The position numbers were made by a program, and so were the translations under genes. 31,130 bases of DNA from UBA2040 sp047637535 (GTDB lineage Bacteria > Bacteroidota > Bacteroidia > Flavobacteriales_D > Crocinitomicaceae). A model generated the notes under the pieces. That model did not search any database, was not told the origin of the DNA, and worked only from the letters and a program-made list of their open reading frames with translations. The stretch spans positions 1 through 31,130 of the forward strand of contig JBLIKY010000008.1 in NCBI GenBank assembly GCA_047637535.1. The letters are read 5' to 3'. Shown here piece after piece: positions 16,601 through 22,452 of this stretch (positions are counted from its first letter, which is position 1; each line of letters opens with the position of its first letter).

Positions 16601-17836
16601 AATGTGAATTCAGTAGGCGGTGCTATTTATTCATGGACAGGACCAAATGGTTTTTCTTCAAATCTCCAAAACCCAACTATTACAGGTGTAAACCTTAATC
16701 ATGCGGGTGACTATTTTATTACCACTACCGTAAATAATTGCACTTCTGTTAAAGACACAGTTCCGGTGATCGTTAGAATTACACCAACTCCAATTGCGAC
16801 GTCAAATGCTCCAATTTGCTCGGGTTCAGATCTTGAGTTAATGGCCTCTTTTGTCAACGATGCAACTTATAACTGGGTGGGGTCAAATGGATTCACTTCA
16901 GGTTTACAGAATCCAACAAGACCGGGTATTACTCCCTTAGATGCAGGTGTTTATTCCGTTACTGTTACGGTTGATGGTTGTACTGGTCCTACTGGCCAAG
17001 TCAATGTTGTTGTTGATGTTGAAACTGTTCCAGGAAATGTATTTGGAGATACCAGTGTTTGTGCAGGAACTAATTCAGGTCCATTAAGTTTATTAAATAA
17101 CAACGGAAGTGTAGTGCAATGGGAATATTCTACTAATGGAGTTGTTTCTTGGGTGCAAATGTCAGGTACATCGAATGGAAATGCTTTTGGTAACCTAACC
17201 GAAACAACATACTTTAGAGCTTTAATCAAAAACGGAGCTTGTTCTTCAGCCTATTCTACACATGCTGTGATTTCTGTTACAGACGGAGCTCAAGGAGGAA
17301 ACATCGTCAATGGAAGCATCGATCCTGAGTTGTTGATATGCCCGTTAAACAATTCTGGAAACTTATTTATAGAAAATTACGTAGGATATGTAGACCACTG
17401 GGAATTCTCAGATGACAAAGGTTTAACTTGGACAGGAGACGTGAACAATACAGATAATTACCAATATTCGAATATAGAATTTACTAGATGGTATCGAACA
17501 ATAGTTGGTGGATGTAATTCAATGGATACTTCAGAGGTATATGTCCTAAAGGTTAATCAAGATGCTTGTGACAAAATCACTGTTGCCAACTTGTTGACTC
17601 CTAACAACGATGCAAAAAACGATACTTGGTTGATTGATAACCTTGAATCTTTACCAACGCTTGATGTGAAAATATTTAATCGATTGGGGAAAGAAGTTTA
17701 TTCTAATGCTGATTACGATAACACTTGGAACGGGGAGTATCAAGGAACACCTCTACCTGATGGAACTTATTATTACGTAATAAATGTTTCTGGATCAGAA
17801 CGCGTTTTGACAGGACCAGTAAATATTTTGAAATAA
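13667..17836 (+). CDS. Giant secreted Ig-like repeat protein with type-B T9SS (gliding-motility-type) sorting domain
   Basis: A 1389-residue surface or secreted protein. Start is ATG 13667 (MKINTFSRQATALVALLFMS), giving a normal Sec signal peptide ending SYAQ; an in-frame TTG at 13643 is rejected. Residues ~27-228 hold a CARDB-like N-terminal domain and one variant Ig-like unit. Residues 229-1116 (bases 14351-17014) are eleven tandem ~80-residue Ig/PKD-like repeats, each with two cysteines in the patterns P-x-C-E-G near the start and G-C near the end, plus a Y-x-W-[TS]-G-P core. Two further variant Ig domains follow. The last 86 residues, from ITVANLLTPNNDAKNDTW, match the gliding motility-associated C-terminal domain (T9SS type B), with DVKIFNRLGKEVY and LPDGTYYYVI. 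The partner gene follows 24 nt later. Adhesive or matrix role is inferred, not shown. Confidence 0.9.
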   Translation: MKINTFSRQATALVALLFMSFTSYAQDIGVVSIESPASGCNISTDQVVTVSVRNFGIISAPAAGQINMSYSFNGGPQVTENWGTSIPPNTTVTFTFSVPIDEAGIVNQTYTISATANHGLDGTPGNNTTVSSFESYPLTIGGTLVGSATHCAGDNSGLVTLSDSEGCNLGWESSTNSGTSWSPIVNTSDSQPYSDLTQTTWFRVKVQSGCGEAGSCPLQYSDTAIVTINPIPSTPSVTSNGPLCEGQNLMLTSNSTAGATYVWIGPSFTSTEQNPTRLAATPAATGNYKVAATLSNCVSDTSSIIVTVNSVPLSLNPASNTPVCEGASLNLTADLSTGSTYAWTGPGYTSNSQNPTRSNVFPGTHAGIYSVSATRNGCTGPITDIVVEVNAKPSTPLVSSNSPICAGQNLILTSTSDAGATYSWTSTNFSSSSQDTTRIDVSEVDGGNYFVTSTLNGCNSATAFTVVSIKSTPIAPVPTSNTPVCESSSINLTIGTAVKGGTYNWSGPLGYAASVQSPSITNSVSGNDGDYEVVVTVDGCTSLPGTTNLEVKQKPGTAFIESNSAICEGQDLNLTARFIEDAIFAWTGPNGFTSGDEDPVITDATTSATGTYSCTITIDGCTSDDSTLVATVKPKPVTPAISSNSPLCEGQTLNLTTPLVSSATYAWSGPSFLSSAREPSIASVTTAETGTYDLAVTVNGCVSDSSFENVVVNATPAAPFAGNNGPVCEGTDLNLTATPVTGASFAWTGPNGFTSDNQNPVINNVLPAQGGDYFVRATSGGCQSAPSTTNVVVIPKPVFPTAGSNGPICEGENLNLVASNHANTTYSWTGPNAYTSTTQNPTIVAATTINSGIYYLTTMKNGCVSDTASTNGNVNAIPTTPAASSNTPVCEGSDLMLTTPAQIGAIYNWSGPNSFISTTQNPIISNVTLAANGVYNVIITIKGCTSSPGSTSVTVVDRPIQPTGGSNSPVCIGTNLSLNVNSVGGAIYSWTGPNGFSSNLQNPTITGVNLNHAGDYFITTTVNNCTSVKDTVPVIVRITPTPIATSNAPICSGSDLELMASFVNDATYNWVGSNGFTSGLQNPTRPGITPLDAGVYSVTVTVDGCTGPTGQVNVVVDVETVPGNVFGDTSVCAGTNSGPLSLLNNNGSVVQWEYSTNGVVSWVQMSGTSNGNAFGNLTETTYFRALIKNGACSSAYSTHAVISVTDGAQGGNIVNGSIDPELLICPLNNSGNLFIENYVGYVDHWEFSDDKGLTWTGDVNNTDNYQYSNIEFTRWYRTIVGGCNSMDTSEVYVLKVNQDACDKITVANLLTPNNDAKNDTWLIDNLESLPTLDVKIFNRLGKEVYSNADYDNTWNGEYQGTPLPDGTYYYVINVSGSERVLTGPVNILK
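14351..17014 (+). repeat. Eleven tandem ~81-codon Ig-like repeats within the secreted protein
   Basis: 2664 bases encoding eleven units averaging 80.7 residues. Each unit begins x-x-x-P-x-x-P near a short linker, then S-N-[GTS]-P-[ILV]-C-[EAIS], an L-x-L-x strand, [YF]-x-W-[TSIV]-G, QNP-T/I, a G-x-Y strand and a second cysteine. The eleventh begins RITPTPIATSNAP. At the DNA level the copies are diverged, with only short identical stretches such as TGGACAGGACCAAATGG, so they are old duplications and not a recent expansion. Confidence 0.88.
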
Positions 17837-17860
17837 AGAAACTAGCTTAATTGATAAGAC

Positions 17861-19774
17861 ATGAAAAAGTTATTTAACGTAACCTTGTTGCTTTTCCTTT
17901 CTCTGGGAACAATGGCTCAACAGGTGCCGTTTCACAAGCAATATTATGTGAACCCATTTGTTGTCAATCCGTCTCAAGCGGGTATAGGGGAACAAATGAA
18001 TTTGTTCCTAATGCATAGAGCGCAATGGGTAAGTATACCAGGTTCTCCTGTGACAAGTACACTTACTTTTGATACACCATTAAAGGTTGGCAAAAGTGGT
18101 GCTGGAATTTCTTTCTTTACAGATCAAACGGATATCTTTAGACGTACTGGTGGTTCAGCTGCCTATGCACACCAGTTTAATTTTGGAGCTAATACTAATC
18201 TTCGTTTGGGTTTAGCTGCTAACGTTTTTGACAATAAAATTGATTTTTCAAAAGTGGTGGTACTGCAAGAAGGAGACCCTTACGTTTTTCAAACTCCTCA
18301 AAACAAACCTATAGTTGACGGAACTGCAGGCTTAACTTTTACGTTTAGAGATTTGCAATTGGGTGGAGTTGTAAATCACGGTGGAGCAAACCTTTTGAAT
18401 TATCGAGATAATGACAACGAGGCCAACTACGTTCAAGAAATGTTTTATCAAGGGTCTTTGAAATATAAGTTTAAACTAGACAAAGCAAGAAACATATATG
18501 CTTATCCATTGGTAATGGTAAGGTATTTTAACGATGCGCCACTTCAATATGATTTAAATGGTGTTATTAGCTATGATGATAAGTTTTGGGTAGCCGGAAC
18601 TTATAGAAGTGACTACGGAGTTTCTATTGCTGCTGGATTTAAAGCATACAATATTTTAACTATTGGTTATTCATACGACATTGTAACCAACAGCCTTAAG
18701 GGAATTGCTGGAATGAGTTCGGAAATTATTGTTGGTTTAAAATTAGGTCGTAACCAAGAACAAAAGAAGGCGGAATTTATTGATACAGATAATGATGGTG
18801 TTGCTGATGAATTCGATTTGGAGCCAGACAGTGATTCTTCAGCTTTTGTTAACTTTCAAGGTCGTACTATTGCTGATAATTTACCGGATTTGGATACAGT
18901 GATAATTAAAGAAACAATTTACATTGATTCTTCAACGAATACTGTTGTACAAGGTAGTGGAGGACCGGCAATCGCTGAATCTATGCAATCTTTCTACTTT
19001 GATGTTAATCAATCGAATTTCAAACCAGGACAAGAAGAGAAATTCGTGGCCTTGGCTGCCTTAGTAAAAGAAAACCCGGAATCAGTGGTGTTGATCACTG
19101 GAAACACGGATGCCAGAGGTTCAGATGCCTACAACCTTACTTTAGGTCAAAAACGTGCAGAGTCAATTGCTAAACACCTGATCGATAACTTTGGTGTTGA
19201 CCCAATGAATATTACTTCAGTTATGTCTAAAGGAAAATCAGATCTTTTGTCAAAATCTAAAGATTTCCTTAACCGTAGGGTGGATGTGTTCATTTTACCT
19301 GGTGATTCTGAAAAAGCGAAAACGAAAGCGGCTCAAAAACCAACTCCATCAAATGATGAAGGGGGGATTACTAAACCTGTGAAAACTAATGCTGAAAAGG
19401 AAGCTCCAGTTACTAGCCCTACTTCTACCAAAGTGGTTAAACCTTCTGATATTGAAAGCATGATTGAACCTTCTTTACCGGAAAACAAATTGTTCTTTAC
19501 TATTCAATTGGGAGTATTTGCTAATAGACTGCCCGAAGGATATTGGAAAGTCGATAAAGTGAATGAGTTGGAAAACAATGACGGTTCGATTCGTTACTAT
19601 AGAGGAATCTATCACTCAGAATCTGAAGCTGATGCTTATTTGGAAGAAATTAATAATGCAGGTTACAAGGATGCTTATATAACTGCTTATTTTAATGGTG
19701 AAAGATTGTCTTTACAAGAAGCTAAGAAGCTCTTGAAAGCTAGAGGTTCAAGTATTTTGAGAGACAAAGAATAA
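17861..19774 (+). CDS. PorP/SprF-family outer membrane protein fused to TSP3, OmpA and SPOR-like domains
   Basis: A 637-residue fusion. A signal peptide ends near TMAQ (residue ~20). Residues 21-300 are a PorP/SprF-type beta-barrel: FHKQYYVNPFVVNPSQAGIG and HRAQWVSIPGSP are the family hallmarks, and SprF-like proteins act in T9SS secretion of type-B cargo. Residues 308-325 hold DTDNDGVADEFDLEPDSD, a calcium-binding TSP3-type repeat. Residues 374-484 are an OmpA-like domain with GNTDARGSDAYNLTLGQKRA and NRRVDVF, including the Asp and Arg that bind diaminopimelate. A Pro/Thr/Lys-rich linker (~485-540) leads to FFTIQLGVFANRL (from ~545), a SPOR-like fold. Located 24 nt after the cargo gene, it is very likely its dedicated secretion partner; peptidoglycan anchoring is inferred from the two C-terminal domains. 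Confidence 0.9.
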   Translation: MKKLFNVTLLLFLSLGTMAQQVPFHKQYYVNPFVVNPSQAGIGEQMNLFLMHRAQWVSIPGSPVTSTLTFDTPLKVGKSGAGISFFTDQTDIFRRTGGSAAYAHQFNFGANTNLRLGLAANVFDNKIDFSKVVVLQEGDPYVFQTPQNKPIVDGTAGLTFTFRDLQLGGVVNHGGANLLNYRDNDNEANYVQEMFYQGSLKYKFKLDKARNIYAYPLVMVRYFNDAPLQYDLNGVISYDDKFWVAGTYRSDYGVSIAAGFKAYNILTIGYSYDIVTNSLKGIAGMSSEIIVGLKLGRNQEQKKAEFIDTDNDGVADEFDLEPDSDSSAFVNFQGRTIADNLPDLDTVIIKETIYIDSSTNTVVQGSGGPAIAESMQSFYFDVNQSNFKPGQEEKFVALAALVKENPESVVLITGNTDARGSDAYNLTLGQKRAESIAKHLIDNFGVDPMNITSVMSKGKSDLLSKSKDFLNRRVDVFILPGDSEKAKTKAAQKPTPSNDEGGITKPVKTNAEKEAPVTSPTSTKVVKPSDIESMIEPSLPENKLFFTIQLGVFANRLPEGYWKVDKVNELENNDGSIRYYRGIYHSESEADAYLEEINNAGYKDAYITAYFNGERLSLQEAKKLLKARGSSILRDKE

Positions 19775-19792
19775 TAGAATACACGAAATACT

Positions 19793-19829
19793 AAAAAGGT
19801 AGCTTATCTAATGATAGGCTACCTTTTTT
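19793..19829 (+). terminator. Intrinsic terminator of the adhesin-SprF operon
   Basis: A stem GGTAGCTTATC / GATAGGCTACC (one G-U pair, TAAT loop), flanked by AAAAA on the left and TTTTTT on the right, begins about 19 nt after the stop at 19774. The A and T tracts lengthen the stem and make it potentially bidirectional, serving the minus-strand remnant at 19838 too. Confidence 0.88.
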
Positions 19830-19837
19830 ATTTTTCA

Positions 19838-20008
19838 TTATCCGCGTTTTGGTCGCTTTTTAAAGCTGAATACGCAGTTTCGACATAGGCCTTTGAAGTC
19901 CTGTTCAACACAATTAATGCAATAGGTACATTCGTACGAGCAAATCATGGCTTCATCGCTGTTCAAGGGTTATTTATATTGACATTTTTCGCAATTGGGT
20001 TTCTGTTT
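19838..20008 (-). pseudogene. DUF1272-family small zinc-ribbon protein, broken by a nonsense codon
   Basis: Translating the complement gives KPNCEKC-QYK-stop-PLNSDEAMICSYECTYC and then INCVEQDFKGLCRNC with a KKRPKRG tail. This is colinear with DUF1272 proteins (PNCxxC ... ICS[YF]ECTFCxxC ... CPNC ... RP), including the 14-residue spacing between the first cysteine pair and ICSYEC. The stop is TAA at 19970-19972 where the family normally has leucine, so TTA to TAA explains it by one base. The normal MLE-type start is also not visible. A 36-residue fragment could start at ATG 19948. Alternative: a sequencing error. The family's function is unknown; cysteines suggest metal binding. Confidence 0.62.
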
Positions 20009-20011
20009 ATG

Positions 20012-20349
20012 AATGTTTTGAGCTAAAAGTAGTATTTCTGTATATTTTCAATATCCAAATCCGAATTTGGGTCAACTTAAAAGAGTTTCATTCTCGATCG
20101 CTTCCCTTGAATCAATTTGTTATGATTGATTTGAATCCCGTCGACAAAGCCAACATAAGGGAATCCAGATTTCTTATCCTTCGAGAGATAACAAAACATT
20201 TTTCCTTTGCGGTAAAAGAAGGGGAGCTTGTATTTGTATTCCTGATTGATTAAATCATCGAAGGAAGTTATAATGTCCCGAAGTGCCAAAAAAGTCGACT
20301 TCAATGGGTCGTCTGATTTTAAGTAAAACTGATTTAAATCCAGATGCAT
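20012..20349 (-). pseudogene. DUF1801-family protein with decayed C-terminus
   Basis: The open part (20349 to 20077) encodes 90 residues with the DUF1801 pattern: LALRDIITSFDD, YKYKLPFFYRKGKMFCYL, GFPYVGFVDG and RSRMKLF. The open frame then meets TAA at 20077-20079. Beyond it the same frame continues VDPNSDLDIENIQ, and a shift of one base near 20036-20040 continues EILLLAQNIHK. Joined, these give the C-terminal 'DPNxDIxIxxIxxILxxA' tail usual in Bacteroidota homologues. So one nonsense change and one frameshift removed the last ~25 residues. The core may still be translated and fold. Its ATG lies within the first unit of the 28-bp tandem repeat at 20343-20470. Confidence 0.6.
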
Positions 20350-20470
20350 AGTCTAATGTTTTTACATCGGGACGCATAATCTAATGTTCATAAATCGGGA
20401 TGCATAATTTAATGTTTTTAAATCGGGATGCATAATCTAATGTCTTTAAATCGAGATGCATAATCTAGTA
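20343..20470. repeat. 28-bp tandem repeat, about 4.6 copies, between two genes
   Basis: Units at 20343-20370, 20371-20398, 20399-20426, 20427-20454 and a partial one at 20455-20470 share the core GATGCATAATCTAATG with AAATCGG at the end, and differ at a few positions each. The array covers the whole gap from the stop of the YcxB-like gene (20465-20467) to the start of the DUF1801 gene (ATG at 20349). On the minus strand each unit contains ATGCATC followed by GATTTAAA-like bases, resembling the first codons of the DUF1801 gene. There are no unique spacers, so it is not CRISPR. Confidence 0.9.
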
Positions 20471-20995
20471 TTTCCAATCGACAAAGGATTGAATTTTCAA
20501 TCCATAATTTTCTATGACTCCATCGAATTCTTCTCTTCGTTGAAGATCTTTCTTTGGGAAGAATAAAATCGTTCCAGTGGTGAATTTAATAAAAAGCAAA
20601 AGCTTAGTTTCTGCCAGTTCTACTATGTCTTTTGTTTGGTGAATGTTAGTGTCAATTGAATCCGTAACCTTTATCTGATTTTCTTCAAAGCTCATATCAC
20701 ATTTAGCTCCGAGCTTATCCTTTAATCTCGATTGAATGTACCTTAAGTATTGTCTTTTTAACCTAAAATTGAAATAACGTTGGTGAAAGATGAAAATCAG
20801 GACAGATAAAAAAGCAAAATACAAACCCAAACCAATTTCTTTTTGAGTGAACAAGAAAATCCCCAATCCAGCAGTGATAAAAGTCATTAGCATTTTACCT
20901 CTCAGTTGTTTTTGCTGGATGTTTTTAGAGCGAAAGGCAGTAAAAAGTTGATATTCTAAAAATTCGTTTTGGTTTATTGAATAGCTTATTTTCAT
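20465..20995 (-). CDS. YcxB-like membrane protein
   Basis: A 176-residue protein. A short N-terminal region (YSINQNEFLEYQLFTAFRSK) precedes two hydrophobic segments (MLMTFITAGLGIFLF and GLYFAFLSVLIFIFH), then a charged linker and a C-terminal beta-rich part with FEENQIKVTDS, DIVELAETKLLLFIKF and GTILFFPKKDL. This order fits the YcxB-like family (Pfam YcxB, uncharacterised membrane proteins). It appears intact, unlike its neighbours on both sides. Function is unknown. A promoter candidate lies 22 nt upstream. Confidence 0.65.
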   Translation of the reverse strand: MKISYSINQNEFLEYQLFTAFRSKNIQQKQLRGKMLMTFITAGLGIFLFTQKEIGLGLYFAFLSVLIFIFHQRYFNFRLKRQYLRYIQSRLKDKLGAKCDMSFEENQIKVTDSIDTNIHQTKDIVELAETKLLLFIKFTTGTILFFPKKDLQRREEFDGVIENYGLKIQSFVDWKY

Positions 20996-21016
20996 TTTCT
21001 TGTAAAAAATTTGAAA

Positions 21017-21451
21017 TCAAAGGTAAGCATATATTGCAAGTAGGATATCAATTACTGGTTCTTCTAAACTTTCAAATGAGTTTCCATTTCTCTGATCCCT
21101 TATACAAGGAGGCATGAATCCCGCGACAGTCAAATCAGCTTTTTTTGAGTTTTGTAAGAAAGAAATTGAATCTGAAACTACGAATTCACCTCCTTGAACT
21201 TGGACTTTGGCCAAGCGAATCATTTCGGATGAAAAATCACAACCTTTGATTTTACAATTAGAATTTCGTTTACTGATTTTTGAACTTAAAAGGCCAGGAC
21301 CTCATGCCACATCAAAGCATGTAAACTCATTAGGCAATTCGTTTAATACAGCATCAATAACATGGTCATAATCGATGTGCCATACCTGTGTTTGTGCATA
21401 CGGTTTTGCGAAACGATTAAAAACACTTGCTACGGTATCTTTTTGTTTCAA
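21017..21451 (-). pseudogene. SAM-dependent class I methyltransferase, broken in the SAM-binding motif
   Basis: Read in one frame from a TTG at 21451, the complement gives KQKDTVASVFNRFAKPYAQ, then TCFDVA-stop-GPGLLSSKIS, then GCDFSSEMIRLAKVQ and further sequence to a TGA at 21017-21019. The block around the stop is methyltransferase motif I, normally DVACGPG; TGA at 21302-21304 stands where cysteine (TGC/TGT) is expected, one base away. The 'FSSEMIRLAK' block is the usual post-II region. The C-terminal half (FMPPCIRDQRN) is shorter than the family and its terminal beta strands are missing. The remnant begins 6 nt after the TPR gene's stop and in the same frame, so it was coexpressed. Recoding of TGA is unlikely. 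Confidence 0.65.
21018..21051 (-). promoter_or_regulatory. Predicted promoter of the YcxB-like gene
   Basis: On the minus strand TTG (complement of 21049-21051) is followed after 23 nt by TACCTTTG (complement of 21018-21025), matching TTG-N17-23-TAnnTTTG. It overlaps the last codons of the methyltransferase remnant and lies 22 nt from the ATG at 20995. Confidence 0.42.
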
Positions 21452-21457
21452 TTGGAT

Positions 21458-22408
21458 TTAGTTTTTACAGTGTTTTCTTTGAAGTTCCAATGCTTCTTCT
21501 CCATAAGTTATCGTGTATCCTTGGGCAATGGCAGTTTCCAAAGCTTCGCAAGCACCTCTCATTTTTCCTTTTTCAATTAATGCACGTGCATAAATTGTGT
21601 AGGCGTAAGAATTGGCAGGATATAATTTTATTCCTGTTTCACTGTCCTTGATTGCGCCTTTTAGATCATCGAGCTTTAGTTTACTGAAACTGCGGTTGGT
21701 GTGTCCAACTCCTTTCATTTCTGGACCATCGCTTTTTTCGATAACCATGTCAAAATATTCAATCGCTTTTTCATGTTCGCCCATTACCTGATACTTATAC
21801 CCTATGTTCCCATAAGCTGGAATGAAGTCAGGATCAATCTCTGTTACTTTTATTAAATATTTTAGGGTTTCATCTCCTCGACCAACTTCGTCACACATTG
21901 CACCAAGATTTGTCAATACAGCAATGTCGGTGGAATCAAATTTATAAGCATAAATTAAATCTCTGTATGCGCTTTCAAAATCACGTTTTCTCATACTTGC
22001 TGCAGCACGATTTGTATAAATTGAAAATTTCACGGTGTCAGAAGCAGCGTATTTAATCGCCTCAGTAAAATCGTCATATGCATTGTCGTAATACCTTAAT
22101 TCAAGTAGTAAATTACCTCTTCCGTTTAACAAGTCGGTATTGGTTGGAAACTTCTCAATTGCCAACATATATAGATCCAAGGATTCTTGATACTTCTCTA
22201 TTGTTTTCAAGGTGTAAGCCAGCATTCCATAGTAATTGGCCTGAGTAGAGTCCATCTTTATCGCAGATTTAAATAGTTTTTCTGCTTTTTTACCATCGTT
22301 GTTTTCCAAATTCATCATTCCTTGGTTGAACAAAGTATCTGCATTTTGGGCTTGTAAATTAATAGGTAAAAGTAAAGACAAGAATAGAAGAGCAAAAAGG
22401 TTTTTCAT
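21458..22408 (-). CDS. Secreted TPR-repeat protein
   Basis: A 316-residue protein with a signal peptide (MKNLFALLFLSLLLPINLQA) and roughly eight tetratricopeptide units running nearly to the end, such as ADTLFNQGMMNLENNDGKKA, YYGMLAYTLKTIEKYQESLD and IPAYGNIGYKYQVMGEHEKA. There is no lipobox cysteine, so it is probably periplasmic or outer membrane associated and acts as a protein-protein scaffold. The last unit has two cysteines (RGACEAL, KHCKN), possibly disulfide-linked. It lies 44 nt downstream of the mutS2-like gene and 6 nt before the methyltransferase remnant. Partners are unknown. Confidence 0.85.
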   Translation of the reverse strand: MKNLFALLFLSLLLPINLQAQNADTLFNQGMMNLENNDGKKAEKLFKSAIKMDSTQANYYGMLAYTLKTIEKYQESLDLYMLAIEKFPTNTDLLNGRGNLLLELRYYDNAYDDFTEAIKYAASDTVKFSIYTNRAAASMRKRDFESAYRDLIYAYKFDSTDIAVLTNLGAMCDEVGRGDETLKYLIKVTEIDPDFIPAYGNIGYKYQVMGEHEKAIEYFDMVIEKSDGPEMKGVGHTNRSFSKLKLDDLKGAIKDSETGIKLYPANSYAYTIYARALIEKGKMRGACEALETAIAQGYTITYGEEALELQRKHCKN

Positions 22409-22452
22409 TTTTGAATAGTTGATTGTGAAGTAGTAAAAATAATAAATTCTTT

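Noticed and set aside
14351..17014. Antisense ORFs within the Ig-repeat gene
   Set aside because: They are frame shadows of a repetitive coding sequence with no family similarity or start context.
19946..19948. Intact 36-residue zinc protein starting at ATG 19948
   Set aside because: The frame upstream of the stop also matches DUF1272, including its first cysteine pair, so the short ORF is a fragment of a broken gene.
20343..20470. CRISPR array
   Set aside because: Units follow directly with no spacers, units differ from each other, and no cas genes are present.
21302..21304. Selenocysteine or TGA recoding in the methyltransferase
   Set aside because: No SECIS-like hairpin was evident, TGA is a normal stop elsewhere (tgt, pyrE), and two neighbouring genes are also broken by TAA.
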